Part shown: one piece after another, positions 19,015-28,307 of the stretch
Numbering within the stretch: the first letter of the stretch is position 1
Layout of the letters: the number at the start of each line of letters is the position of its first letter
Origin: Calothrix sp. PCC 7103
GTDB lineage: Bacteria > Cyanobacteriota > Cyanobacteriia > Cyanobacteriales > Nostocaceae
Direction of reading: 5' to 3'
Length of the DNA stretch: 64,000 nucleotides
NCBI RefSeq assembly: GCF_000331305.1
Contig: NZ_KB217478.1
Location: 8,729,495 to 8,793,494 of the forward strand
Made by a program: the position numbers and the translations under genes
Notes under the pieces: model-generated
The model's input: the letters and a program-made list of their open reading frames with translations, nothing else
What the model was told of the DNA's origin: nothing
The model's database searches: none

Positions 19015-20580
19015 ATGCAATTTCAAGATTTACCAATACTATTTGACCACGGACAAAGTGTTGTTGCAGTAGAGGCGCCACTTACCGAAAGGATAAAGAT
19101 ACTGGAGTTTCTTTATCAAACCGCACTCAATCGCGGACAACAACTGTATTTTTGGAACCAGGGTTATACGCAATTGCAGCAAGTAAACGAATCAATACAA
19201 CTTGTTAGGCAAACAGCTAAATGCACTTCGGGTTTAGCTTGGTTGTTGGAAAACTCTGATATGACAGGGATATTTGTTTTTGAAGGGGTGGTTTCTCCAA
19301 GTGCTGAATCCGGCGCCATTGAACAACAAACACTCTTCATACTGAGTAATTTATTTTACGAATTAACCACAAACAAAAGACAGCAGTTTGTTATTTGCCT
19401 AGAGACTTACATTGAACTACCCCCAAGTTTGGCGCCGCTAATTCCAGTTCTAACTTATGAGCCTACTACTCTAGAGCAATTACAGCAAACAGTAGAGAAG
19501 CTTTTTGTTGGTCGATTTGATTTGAAAGATGAAAATTTTTATCGTAGCTGTTTAGGTTTGCCTTGTGGTGAATTAGAAATGGCACTCTCTCGATTATCAG
19601 GGCTGGTTAATAGTAATAAAGAACTAGTTGATGCAGTCCTGATTTATAAAAAGAATAAGTTAAAGGGTCAGGGAGTCGAGTTTATTAGTGAGCCAGATGT
19701 TCCAGAAGCTGGGGGTTTAGATTTATTAGAGGAAATATTGGAACGCGCAGCAGTTTTACTCAAACCCGAAGCCAAAAACCATAATCTCAAATTTCCCAAA
19801 GGAATGATTTTATGGGGACCACCTGGAACTGGTAAATCTCTAAGTGCAAAACTTGCTGCGAAAAAGATGGGTGTACCAATGGTTGCTGCTGACTGGTCAG
19901 GATTACGTGGCGCCACTCCTTTTGAGTCAAGAAAGAATTTACGAGAATTTTTGCAGTTCTGTGACGCGAATGGTACACATGGTTTAGTTCTCTATTTTGA
20001 TGACTTTGATAAAGGCTTTGCTGGTTTTGACTCAGACAATGATGGCGGAATATCTCGGCAACTAGCAGGAAAGTTACTGACCTGGATGCAAGAGCGAACC
20101 TCTCAAGTGCTTGTAATGGCAACAGTTAATAGATTAGAGTTCTTGCCCCCTGAATTAATACGCCGTTTTGATGACATTATTTTTGTAGACCTGCCTCATG
20201 CTGGCGCCAGATACGAAATTTTCAAGCTGCACTTAGCCAAATATTTTCCTGGGTTGGATTTTAGCGAACAAGATTGGTGGTGCCTGTTAGGAGAAACGAA
20301 ACTTTTAACTCCCGCCGAAATCGCACTTGTTGTAAGAAAAACCGCAGAAGAAGCATTTTACCAAAACAGTAAGCAGTTTTTGAATGAAGAACTTGTTTTT
20401 CGACCAAAACAAGTAACCGTAAGAGATTTTATCGAGCAACGATACAGCTTTACCCCTAGTATGATTCGAGAGGAAGACAAAATTGTTGAAATTCGTAATA
20501 AAGCTTTTTACGCACGCCCCGCTGCATCGCCTGACAAAAGTAGATGGGCGAAGGCACCGTGCGTATTGTTTGGAAAATGA
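19015..20580 (+). CDS. Ycf46-like AAA+ ATPase
   Basis: A 521-aa protein. The N-terminal 230 residues match the non-AAA part of Ycf46-type proteins in style (VVAVEAPLTERIKILEFLYQ). The AAA+ domain has Walker A GPPGTGKS (about residues 267-274), Walker B LVLYFDDFD (about 323-331), a sensor-1 ATVNR, and arginine-finger-like PELIRRFDD. Ycf46 is a plastid/cyanobacterial family without an assigned conjugation role. Here the gene follows the nuclease-like gene by 2 bp, inside the type IV secretion block. No VirB11 ATPase was found in the window, so it may supply a motor or remodelling function for transfer (inference). Confidence 0.85.
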   Translation: MQFQDLPILFDHGQSVVAVEAPLTERIKILEFLYQTALNRGQQLYFWNQGYTQLQQVNESIQLVRQTAKCTSGLAWLLENSDMTGIFVFEGVVSPSAESGAIEQQTLFILSNLFYELTTNKRQQFVICLETYIELPPSLAPLIPVLTYEPTTLEQLQQTVEKLFVGRFDLKDENFYRSCLGLPCGELEMALSRLSGLVNSNKELVDAVLIYKKNKLKGQGVEFISEPDVPEAGGLDLLEEILERAAVLLKPEAKNHNLKFPKGMILWGPPGTGKSLSAKLAAKKMGVPMVAADWSGLRGATPFESRKNLREFLQFCDANGTHGLVLYFDDFDKGFAGFDSDNDGGISRQLAGKLLTWMQERTSQVLVMATVNRLEFLPPELIRRFDDIIFVDLPHAGARYEIFKLHLAKYFPGLDFSEQDWWCLLGETKLLTPAEIALVVRKTAEEAFYQNSKQFLNEELVFRPKQVTVRDFIEQRYSFTPSMIREEDKIVEIRNKAFYARPAASPDKSRWAKAPCVLFGK

Positions 20581-20598
20581 AGGTAATATTAACTGCCA

Positions 20599-20880
20599 TT
20601 ATGCGACTTCTTCAGGCACCGGATCAAGTTTAGGGCGCTTTCGTGTCTTTCTTTGCGGAATATCTTCGGGTTTTCTCATTTCAAATAATTCACCTACTTC
20701 CTTGCCAAAGTAGTTACATAATGCTTCTACCGTAGCAGTATCGACTCGACCAAAATTGTTTGTAAATAAACGATTAATAGTCGTAATATCAAGTCCAACT
20801 TCTTTAGCTAGCTGTCTTTGTGACAACTGCGGGTCTTTTTCTGCCATCAATACGCCTAAGCGACAATACATCTTTTTCAT
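20599..20880 (-). CDS. XRE/Cro-CI family transcriptional regulator
   Basis: 93 aa from ATG 20880 (the frame is open to 20916). A canonical HTH_3 core is visible: LSQRQLAKEVGLDITTINRLFTN, followed by VDTATVEALCNYFGKEVGELFE, and a basic Pro-rich tail. Such proteins repress promoters next to their own gene. It is convergent with the conjugation genes on its left and divergent from the 21303 gene on its right. A probable sigma70 promoter lies between them. It is therefore the best candidate in the window for the element's transfer/maintenance repressor (inference). Confidence 0.88.
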   Translation of the reverse strand: MKKMYCRLGVLMAEKDPQLSQRQLAKEVGLDITTINRLFTNNFGRVDTATVEALCNYFGKEVGELFEMRKPEDIPQRKTRKRPKLDPVPEEVA

Positions 20881-20971
20881 GCTTTCTATCGTACATCCAG
20901 AGATCAAATCAGACAATTTATGCTTTAATGCGTATATTTTATGTACTAGTATAACAATTTTATGTTTTAAA

Positions 20972-21001
20972 TTGTTTTTTGTTTGCTTAAAAGGATATAA
21001 T
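20972..21001 (+). promoter_or_regulatory. Probable sigma70 promoter
   Basis: TTGTTT (20972-20977), an 18-bp spacer, then a perfect TATAAT (20996-21001), pointing right toward the 21303 gene. It lies about 90 bp upstream of the divergent XRE repressor gene, so repression there is plausible. Confidence 0.6.
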
Positions 21002-21302
21002 AGGTATATACAAACTTTTGTTCATGAGCAAAAAAAATAGGGCGTAGGACAAACCTAACCCCCAGCAAGTGAACAAAAATAAAGACGACTGCTTAAATTC
21101 TTAGCGGAATCGCAGTCGCCTTCAGGTCAATATAAATCCAACGTCAAACAAAGCCTCTTGCAAAGGCAAATATCTTTGACGCTCCGTTCGGGAACTTTGC
21201 TTGCAACATAGTTCCTGAACGTAAGCCCACTCATGTACACACTTGCACTTGGTAATGCATTACACCAGTTTCAAACACAAGCTTAATGGGAGCCATAAGC
21301 AT
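21002..21302 (+). promoter_or_regulatory. About 290-nt leader with two hairpins
   Basis: Between the promoter at 20972 and ATG 21303 are two inverted repeats. The first is CGACTGC (21086-21092) with GCAGTCG (21112-21118). The second is a 12-bp stem CGTTCGGGAACT (21185-21196) with AGTTCCTGAACG (21210-21221), one mismatch, enclosing a 13-nt loop. No T-tract follows either. The leader could carry a structured RNA, an operator or a small RNA. None of the known riboswitch classes was recognised. Confidence 0.45.
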
Positions 21303-22823
21303 ATGATGACACAAAATCAAGGGTTTGAGGTAATTAGTGACTCACCTGCGTCAGGAGAGGTCAATTTAGAGCAGTATGTTGGGCGAACTTATATACTGTA
21401 CAAATATGCTGAAGCTTCAAGAAAACTCCAACGAGGCAGCATAAATATTCTTGAGGTTTCTTTCTATTTAGAAGAGCGAAAGCGCGTACTGAAGAGAAAA
21501 GAGTATAAAAAAGTAGTTGAATCTCTGGATTTGGAAGGAGAGGACAAGAAGTATGTAAAAGTTGGTAACGTATTTGCTGGGTTTGACCCACCTGACTTAG
21601 CTTTAGTAGAACCTGACACAATATTTCTGCTTGCTAAAAATAGCAAAAAGTACCAACCAGTAATTGAGCAACTTAAAAACGAGACTAATATTACTCAAAA
21701 AAGAGTACGCGACTTAATTAAACTTAGTCGTAAACCTCAGAAACAAGAAACCTCAGACGACAATAATTCGGATACCACTAAAAAAGAAGTTAGTATTTGG
21801 CGCCGTAATATATCAGGCAAGAGATATTGCCAAATTGGAGCTATCCACGAAGAAGATGAGTTTACAGGTGTGACTATACAAAGAATCGTTAAAGAAAAAA
21901 GCGTACTTCCTCAAACTGTAGTTAGGAACGCTATGTCACTGGTTGAAGCTTGCTCTTCAGGACAGTTGGTATGGGTCAATAATTCTCAAGAGTTAAACAA
22001 TGATGCCCTAAAAAGTTTCTTTAATATTAAAGAAATTAATACTCTAAGCAGCGTTGAGGCGCCTAACTATACTTCTCCTTGCATTGATTCTGAATCTCAA
22101 TTGCCTAAAAATGAAGAATTAAACGAAACCAGGGAGCTTGACGCTCAACAAGAGAGTAGAGAGACAAGTACTTCTTGTGATTCAACTCATACAGAAAATT
22201 CACACCCATACTCAATAGAGTCGGGTCGAAACTCAAACCTGACTTTAAACGAGGAACCTCAAAGCAGTGAAGGTCTTAAAATTTCTGCAACTCCCAGTGA
22301 GCTTACTGAAGTAGCATCAAAATCAGAAGTTAGTGACGATGTTAATAACTTGACTATTAGTAAGTCAACAGTTGATAATTCCCAAATAAGTGAGTTGGTG
22401 GTAGTACCCCAAAGTAAGGTAGATTCAGAATTAGAGAAAGAAGCAGCAATAATTGCTGAATACTTATGTAAAGTTGAAACCTGGGAAGACGTAGCTTCGG
22501 TAATGCAAAATTGTCCCATTGATTTGAAATCATCATCCTGGCAATTGCTTTCGGAGGAGCAAAAAGTTTGGATACATGAACTTAAACACGAATTTGAGAT
22601 TGATGATACAAATCTTGCTGCTTGCGAAGAAATATCTGATATTTCATCAAATCATGAGAACGAGAATAACTTCAAAGTTGGAGATAAAGTCATATGGGAC
22701 AACTGTTTCCCTCACCTACAAAGTTGGCAGCCTTTCGTTATTTGTAGAATAGAGGGTTCGGAAGCAAAACTTGATTATTATGTCAATCTTGTACCTTTGG
22801 CTGAATTATCCCTTGCTGAGTAG
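21303..22823 (+). CDS. Large hydrophilic protein of unknown function
   Basis: 506 aa from ATG 21303, chosen because the frame upstream to 21243 has no ribosome site while GGGAGC precedes 21303. The N-terminal 150 residues are highly charged and helical (YVGRTYILYKYAEASRKLQRG, then EERKRVLKRKEYKKVVESL). The middle has a small basic beta-alpha module (SIWRRNISGKRYCQIGAIHEEDEFTG). A Ser/Glu/Asn-rich low-complexity linker runs from about 250 to 400. The C-terminus contains an SH3-like FKVGDKVIWDNCFPHLQSWQPFVICRIEG. No enzyme motif was seen. It is divergent from the XRE repressor and upstream of the remaining transfer genes. Confidence 0.65.
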   Translation: MMTQNQGFEVISDSPASGEVNLEQYVGRTYILYKYAEASRKLQRGSINILEVSFYLEERKRVLKRKEYKKVVESLDLEGEDKKYVKVGNVFAGFDPPDLALVEPDTIFLLAKNSKKYQPVIEQLKNETNITQKRVRDLIKLSRKPQKQETSDDNNSDTTKKEVSIWRRNISGKRYCQIGAIHEEDEFTGVTIQRIVKEKSVLPQTVVRNAMSLVEACSSGQLVWVNNSQELNNDALKSFFNIKEINTLSSVEAPNYTSPCIDSESQLPKNEELNETRELDAQQESRETSTSCDSTHTENSHPYSIESGRNSNLTLNEEPQSSEGLKISATPSELTEVASKSEVSDDVNNLTISKSTVDNSQISELVVVPQSKVDSELEKEAAIIAEYLCKVETWEDVASVMQNCPIDLKSSSWQLLSEEQKVWIHELKHEFEIDDTNLAACEEISDISSNHENENNFKVGDKVIWDNCFPHLQSWQPFVICRIEGSEAKLDYYVNLVPLAELSLAE

Positions 22824-22984
22824 TGTAATAAAGTAGCTAGTTCATCTTGGTACTCAAATCCGAACTATGACTGTCTGTGCTTAAAAATATGACTCTAAAA
22901 TGCCAGATTTTATGACTCTAGTCGAGTACAAAGTTAAATAGAACTCATCGATAATTTTCCATAAACCCACTCGATTATAGGTTT

Positions 22985-24826
22985 ATGAAAGTTTTTCGAT
23001 TCTTGAAGCTATTATTAGTTTCTGTGAGTTTGGTGCTTATTGTTTGGATTAAACCTTGGCATTTAATTTTATCGAATGCTCAGGTTTCCTCGAAGCCTCT
23101 TATCGATTTACCAACTCGCTTACTTGGCACCTCAACAGCCACTAATGCTCTTGTGCCAGACTGGAGCCGAATATCATTTAGTACAATGCCTGTCATTGGG
23201 GAAAGCGGTTCAATTAATGTTGATGGAGTAGAGCGAAAGTGGCGTCAGGGAGATACACCAGATAAATATTTAATATTGGGTGATATTGATGAAGCGCTCC
23301 AACCGGATTTGTTAAGTTTGAATACAATTGCTCAAACACTAAACTATCCTGATTTAGAGACATTTACTCTAGATAGTTTCCCACTGTTAGGACAGCAGAC
23401 TCTTCAAGAATTAATAAATTTTGTACCGTCTTTAGGGCAAACAAAAGCAGCAGAAGTTCCACCAATTGCCAAATTATTACAAACAAAGTCACCTCAAACA
23501 AACCTAGATAGACCACTTTCAGAAATTGTGGCACCTAATTCAGCATTAGGACAACTTAAGCTGAACCAAATTGATTTATCATCGTACACTGTTGCTGATA
23601 TATCAGGTATTGATACAGTACAGTTATCAAATTTTACTGGTTGGCAGAATACTCTAATTAAAGACGTACCTTTACTCAACTCTTTACCCTTGGCTTCATT
23701 CCCCATTGGACTAATGTCGTTGGGTAACACTGTTGCCAGAATAGATTTTATATGGGGTAAGGCAGAAAAACGGCGCCAACGAACTGTTTCTGGCTCAGAT
23801 GTTGAAGGGTTTGCTGTTCCTTGTTCTGGGCAAAGTTGTCCTTATATTGAACTCGACGATTTGGAAAATTCAGGGCGTAATATTAGGGGAGAATTTGAGG
23901 GGCGTTCGTGGATAAGTGGCAAATATCAAAAAGTAGAAGGTGGTTGGGGTTGTTTAAAAGGGGTGAATGGTGGTAAAGAACCAACGGGAAGATTACCTTT
24001 CGGTAGTGCTTTCAAGGTAGTGGTAATGGAACCAGACGAGAAAACCGATACCGTTGACACTGCTTTGTTCTTTCGCTTTAAGAATATTTGCGGCGCCACT
24101 CCTTACTTTATTGGTCCAGTTCCATTTATGACATATAGGGTAAATGCACCAATCTTTATTGGCGCTTACAACAGTACAGCTCCCACTAGTACTCAAGTAC
24201 ATACCCAACAGAGCAACATCAAAACTGGCGCCTTCTTTAAAAGTGCTTCTAGTTCAGCGAAATCAGAAGTTACACAAACTGTTTCTCACAACAATTGTGA
24301 ACCAACAGAAACAACTGGGGGAGTTAACTTGGCAGCGCTGAGTAAATCAATCAGCGAACAAGAAAGTAGTGATGGAGATTACAACTCGGTCGGAGCTTAC
24401 ACTTGCGTAGATGGGGAAGCTAATTGTGGTGTGGCGTTGGGCAAGTACCAAATTATGAGTTACGACTCCGATGTGCGGGAACAAATATCCCATTTTGTTG
24501 GTGGTGAACAGTTTTTAGCTAAATTATCCCAAGGATATCAACCATCAGGAACTGAATTATTTGAATTTTTTCCTCCCAAAGCTCAAGATGCAGTATTCAA
24601 AACTCGTATAGTTTCGTCAGTAAATTCGACAGTCCAAGAAATTGACCCAACAACTAAAAAGGCTTTTTCTGGAGAACGTTTGGTTGAGCGAGTCACTCAA
24701 AAATACTTTGGTGGAGATTCTTCAGTTGTTGATAGCAATGCAAAAGATATTTTTGGCAGGATGTCGCTAAAGAATTATGGTAACGATGTTTTAGAACGCT
24801 ACAAACAGATTGCATCTGAGTGTTAA
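22985..24826 (+). CDS. Secreted protein with C-terminal lytic-transglycosylase-like domain (VirB1-like)
   Basis: A 613-aa protein. The N-terminal signal/anchor is FLKLLLVSVSLVLIVWI. A large module of about 350 residues with repeated Leu/Pro-rich segments (PVIGESGSINVDGVERKWRQGD at the start) follows, then a Cys-containing domain. The C-terminal 170 residues look lysozyme-like: LSKSISEQESSDGDYNSVG, with a candidate catalytic Glu near residue 457-459, then CGVALGKYQIMSYD (the GxYQIM motif of transglycosylases). Such enzymes open peptidoglycan for the secretion channel, as VirB1 does. The N-terminal 350 residues are not recognised and are unusual for a VirB1 protein. Confidence 0.7.
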   Translation: MKVFRFLKLLLVSVSLVLIVWIKPWHLILSNAQVSSKPLIDLPTRLLGTSTATNALVPDWSRISFSTMPVIGESGSINVDGVERKWRQGDTPDKYLILGDIDEALQPDLLSLNTIAQTLNYPDLETFTLDSFPLLGQQTLQELINFVPSLGQTKAAEVPPIAKLLQTKSPQTNLDRPLSEIVAPNSALGQLKLNQIDLSSYTVADISGIDTVQLSNFTGWQNTLIKDVPLLNSLPLASFPIGLMSLGNTVARIDFIWGKAEKRRQRTVSGSDVEGFAVPCSGQSCPYIELDDLENSGRNIRGEFEGRSWISGKYQKVEGGWGCLKGVNGGKEPTGRLPFGSAFKVVVMEPDEKTDTVDTALFFRFKNICGATPYFIGPVPFMTYRVNAPIFIGAYNSTAPTSTQVHTQQSNIKTGAFFKSASSSAKSEVTQTVSHNNCEPTETTGGVNLAALSKSISEQESSDGDYNSVGAYTCVDGEANCGVALGKYQIMSYDSDVREQISHFVGGEQFLAKLSQGYQPSGTELFEFFPPKAQDAVFKTRIVSSVNSTVQEIDPTTKKAFSGERLVERVTQKYFGGDSSVVDSNAKDIFGRMSLKNYGNDVLERYKQIASEC

Positions 24827-24831
24827 CTATT

Positions 24832-25395
24832 ATGAAACTAGATTCTGCTGTTTCTATAAAAGTAGTGCGTAACTTTTGCTACTTTCACCTAGCTTTAGGA
24901 TTTTCTCTACTGATAACAAGTTTATTCCTTAGCGGTTGCAATAACATTACTGAAGAAACTCCTTTAAATTGGCGTAATGCTGATACTGTTCCCAAATCAC
25001 TACTTTTGTTGGCTGCTCAAAATACAAATTTACCCTTTACTCAAATCAGTGCAGCCAAAGTAGCTGTTATTCCGACACAAGAAAATAATCATTTATATAT
25101 CTTTAACTTCAATTCTCCCGGTTTATGCGGGGAGCTTGGATGCTTATATGCTGGATATTCGAGTAATGCTCAAGGTCTAAAGCAAGTGCTTAACTTTTAT
25201 TTGCAGCCAAATGTCTTACCAGGTAAACATTTAATCACTTTAATGAGCAATAATTCAAGCTCGGCTTCAACTTTACCTTGTTTAGATATTCAACAAGTTG
25301 TGAATAACACTACTTTACAAAAGTTAACTTATTGCTTTGATGGCAGCTATTACCAACCTATAGAAAATACTGTAATTAAAATTTCCAGCAAATGA
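24832..25395 (+). CDS. Lipoprotein of the transfer operon
   Basis: 187 aa from ATG 24832 (frame open from 24820). The signal peptide ends in a lipobox (LLITSLFLSGC, Cys at about residue 35), so the mature protein is membrane-lipidated. The rest is a single globular domain with four further cysteines (CGELGC, CLD, CFDG), suggesting disulfides. It overlaps the coupling-protein gene by 4 bp. By position it could play the part of VirB7 (core-complex lipoprotein), but it is much larger than VirB7 and no homology was recognised. Confidence 0.65.
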   Translation: MKLDSAVSIKVVRNFCYFHLALGFSLLITSLFLSGCNNITEETPLNWRNADTVPKSLLLLAAQNTNLPFTQISAAKVAVIPTQENNHLYIFNFNSPGLCGELGCLYAGYSSNAQGLKQVLNFYLQPNVLPGKHLITLMSNNSSSASTLPCLDIQQVVNNTTLQKLTYCFDGSYYQPIENTVIKISSK

Positions 25396-27197
25396 AACAA
25401 CCGATACGTATAAAATCACACAGCAATAAAGTTGTGACTCAGCAAGCAAGTCCCTACAAATCAAGCATTGACATTCCAGGATTGTTTCAAACCTTTGCAA
25501 ATCCAGAAGCGCTATTAATGCTGAGTGGTTTAGTATTTCTAATTGTGTTAAGCCAATTTGGAAATAGCAAGAAAGGTAAAATTTCTACGGGAAGACTTGT
25601 AGGATGCAAAGAAAAAGTCGCAGCAACAATCACTGCCTTAAAACAAATTCGAGAACGTAAGCATAATAGAGTTTGCTTCTGGTGTGGTTCTCCCCGTTAC
25701 TGGTTTTCAGGGAAGTTTATGGAAACAGGCGCCCGAATTCAAACATTTCTCGGCGCCTCACCTACGGTTTGGATTCCTCATGCTGAACGTTCGACTCTTG
25801 TATTAGGCGCCCCAGGTTCAGGAAAAACTTATGGCACAATTGACCGTATGGCTGAAAGCTGCATGATACAGGGATTTCCTTTGATTGTTTACGATAAAAA
25901 GGGCGACCAAATGAAGTTACTGGTGCCGCTTGCAGCTAGATACGGGTACGATGTGCGAATATTTGCTCCTGGTGAAGCATACAGTGAGATAATCAACCCT
26001 CTCGATTTTATGGAAAATCAAGAGGATGCAGTGACAGCAGCACAAATTGCACAAGTGATTAATGCGAACGCAGGTGGTAGTAGAGGTGATGAATTTTTTT
26101 CTAAAGCCGCTGACTTACTCGCAAAAGCCTTAATTCAGTTGGCTAAAAGCAGTGATTGTCCAGATTTAGCAACAGTTTATTGCATCCAGTCGATTGATGA
26201 ATTTACCAATAAACTGCAAAGTGCTGTACAAGCAGGACAACTTTCCCGCTGGGTTGCAGCTTCGTTTCAGCAGTACCTCAAAGCCAGAGACAGCGAAAAA
26301 ACGATAGCCAGTATCGACACAACGACTGTGGGAATATTTTCTGGTTTCATTCAGCGTTCTTTACTTCCCAGTTTTATTGGTAAAAGTACCATACCTACCA
26401 AACTGTCAGGACGGCAAATGCTGATTTTTAAATTAGATGACCCCAGACGCGATGTAGTTGGACCATTGCTAGCTGCTGCTCTACACATGACAATCGTAAG
26501 TAACTTATCTACACCACGTACTGACCCAATTGGAATTTTCATCGATGAGCTACCCTCATTGTACTTAAAAGCACTGCCCCATTGGATTAATGAATATAGA
26601 AGTAACGGTGCCTGTTTTGTGTTAGGTGTTCAATCACTCGAACAGCTAGCCAACGCATACGGGGAAAACCTAGCTGCTGCAATTACTAGCGCCTGTAGTA
26701 CAAAAATTTTATATAACCCTGCCAATTATTCTACTGCGGAAAAATTTTCTCAGTCTTTCGGAAACAAGGACATCATCGTTAAAAATAAATCTATTAGCAA
26801 TTCTAAAGATGGACAAACTTTGACGATTACGGACAACTTACAAGCAATGCCCATTATTACTCCAGACGAAATTATGCGCTTCCCTCAAGGTAAGTGTGTT
26901 ATCACTAATCCTGGTTACACATCTGGTTCGGAAGGTTCCATCCCTTACCCATTAACAATTCCTATTCCCCAATCAGATATCAATCGAATCATAAAAAGCC
27001 AAGAACTTTGGGAACAGCAACTTTGTCCGCGACTAATTGCACGTTCCCCTCAAGTTGATATCAATCAGTTAGATGCTGCAATTGATTTGAGAAAACACAT
27101 CGCTTCCCAACTACTGGCGCCAACGAAACTTTCTTCCACAAGTAATCAAGCATCTGTTACTGAACTAGTCACTCCATCATCTGAGGAAGCTTGGTAA
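25392..27197 (+). CDS. VirD4/TraD-type coupling protein
   Basis: A 601-aa protein with an N-terminal hydrophobic segment (LLMLSGLVFLIVLSQF). A CXXC-like region (CFWCGSPRYW) follows, then the ATPase: Walker A LGAPGSGKT near residue 139, LIVYDKKGDQ, and Walker B IFIDELPS near residue 380. After it come VLGVQSLEQLANAYG and YNPANYSTAEKFSQSFG, both typical of TraG/VirD4 coupling proteins. These bring the relaxase-DNA complex to the secretion channel. It is the last gene of the rightward transfer block and overlaps the lipoprotein gene. Confidence 0.92.
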   Translation: MKQPIRIKSHSNKVVTQQASPYKSSIDIPGLFQTFANPEALLMLSGLVFLIVLSQFGNSKKGKISTGRLVGCKEKVAATITALKQIRERKHNRVCFWCGSPRYWFSGKFMETGARIQTFLGASPTVWIPHAERSTLVLGAPGSGKTYGTIDRMAESCMIQGFPLIVYDKKGDQMKLLVPLAARYGYDVRIFAPGEAYSEIINPLDFMENQEDAVTAAQIAQVINANAGGSRGDEFFSKAADLLAKALIQLAKSSDCPDLATVYCIQSIDEFTNKLQSAVQAGQLSRWVAASFQQYLKARDSEKTIASIDTTTVGIFSGFIQRSLLPSFIGKSTIPTKLSGRQMLIFKLDDPRRDVVGPLLAAALHMTIVSNLSTPRTDPIGIFIDELPSLYLKALPHWINEYRSNGACFVLGVQSLEQLANAYGENLAAAITSACSTKILYNPANYSTAEKFSQSFGNKDIIVKNKSISNSKDGQTLTITDNLQAMPIITPDEIMRFPQGKCVITNPGYTSGSEGSIPYPLTIPIPQSDINRIIKSQELWEQQLCPRLIARSPQVDINQLDAAIDLRKHIASQLLAPTKLSSTSNQASVTELVTPSSEEAW

Positions 27198-28307
27198 AGA
27201 AATGGAGAGCAATGTGTGAGTAAATGGGCGCCTAATTTATTTTAAATATGCATTTATTATCAAGCTAGTTGCTGTTATTATCATTTTGTATTTCAAGAGT
27301 AAGCATACAGCAAATATGCGAATGATTATAGATAATATAGAGTATTTTTATAACGTATATAAACGCGCATAAATGTTTTTTTTAAAATTTGTAAAGTTTT
27401 GAAATTTTTAAGCTGCATAGATAAATTCAGTATAATTACACAAAATTTATTTTTTTTAGTCAAACAAATACATACATCAAACCAGCACATAGATAGAGAA
27501 TTACGCCTACAGTATAAGTAGTATATTTTTTGTCATGAGAATAATATTTGCATAAAAATGACCAAGACTCATAGTGTAACTGACTTTAGTCAATTTACCA
27601 AAACTTTATATTAACATGCGTACAATTTTGACATGACATGTTAATTTGCTCTTTTGTCAGGTTGTACGACCGCAATTTTTTTGTATAAATATCAACCCAC
27701 TACGTATTGCAAAAGTTGTTAAGTAGCCGCCGAAAGAGTGTTTTGGCAGTCTTCCAATTGTTTCAAAATACGCTATAACAAATTAAGTTAGTGGCAAACA
27801 ACTTATTTACACTGTGAAGTTAATGACAACCATAATCTTTTATGGTTGCTTCACGCGATAAACGTCTAATAACTACTCCTTGCATTTGTGAAGTCTGCAC
27901 GCTTTCTCCAAGTTTTGACGAATGTATCCTCTAAAGATGGATATAGATGGTCTAAAGCGACCGCTCCGATGTAACAATTTTAACGGGTGAATCACATGCA
28001 TAGAAAGCACTTTCCTAAAAGTTATAGTGATGCTTCTAATTTGATGAATATCAAAGAAAGAATCATCATTCGGCAACGATGTTTTCAAATAATTACTTGC
28101 AAATTAACGGATGGAGAGATTGCTTTACCCACTCGTAAGATGACTGCGATTACTCATAAATCAGAATAGTCAACAGTTTGCTCATGGATGAAACCGACCC
28201 TCGAACGATAGTAAGTTTAGGGGAAAAAAGCGCACGCAAGTTCTCTCCAGTAACAGATTCACCGCTTCCCCACCCCTCGATTCACTGTATTCAAAAAGGA
28301 CAAATAC
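27198..28307. other. 1.1-kb AT-rich non-coding region
   Basis: No frame here looks like a gene. It lies between the end of the transfer block and the response-regulator gene. One palindromic pair stands out: TTAACATG (27611-27618) and CATGTTAA (27637-27644), 18 nt apart, a possible operator. The 3' part (27840-28300) is richer in G+C and immediately precedes the regulator gene, so a long leader is possible. GGCGCC occurs only at the left margin. Confidence 0.5.

Noticed and set aside
21002..21302. Known riboswitch class in the leader
   Set aside because: Two hairpins are present but neither matches a ligand-binding consensus that I could recognise.
27873..28169. Short frames in the 1.1-kb gap
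   Set aside because: No ribosome sites, odd composition, and the two strands overlap each other.
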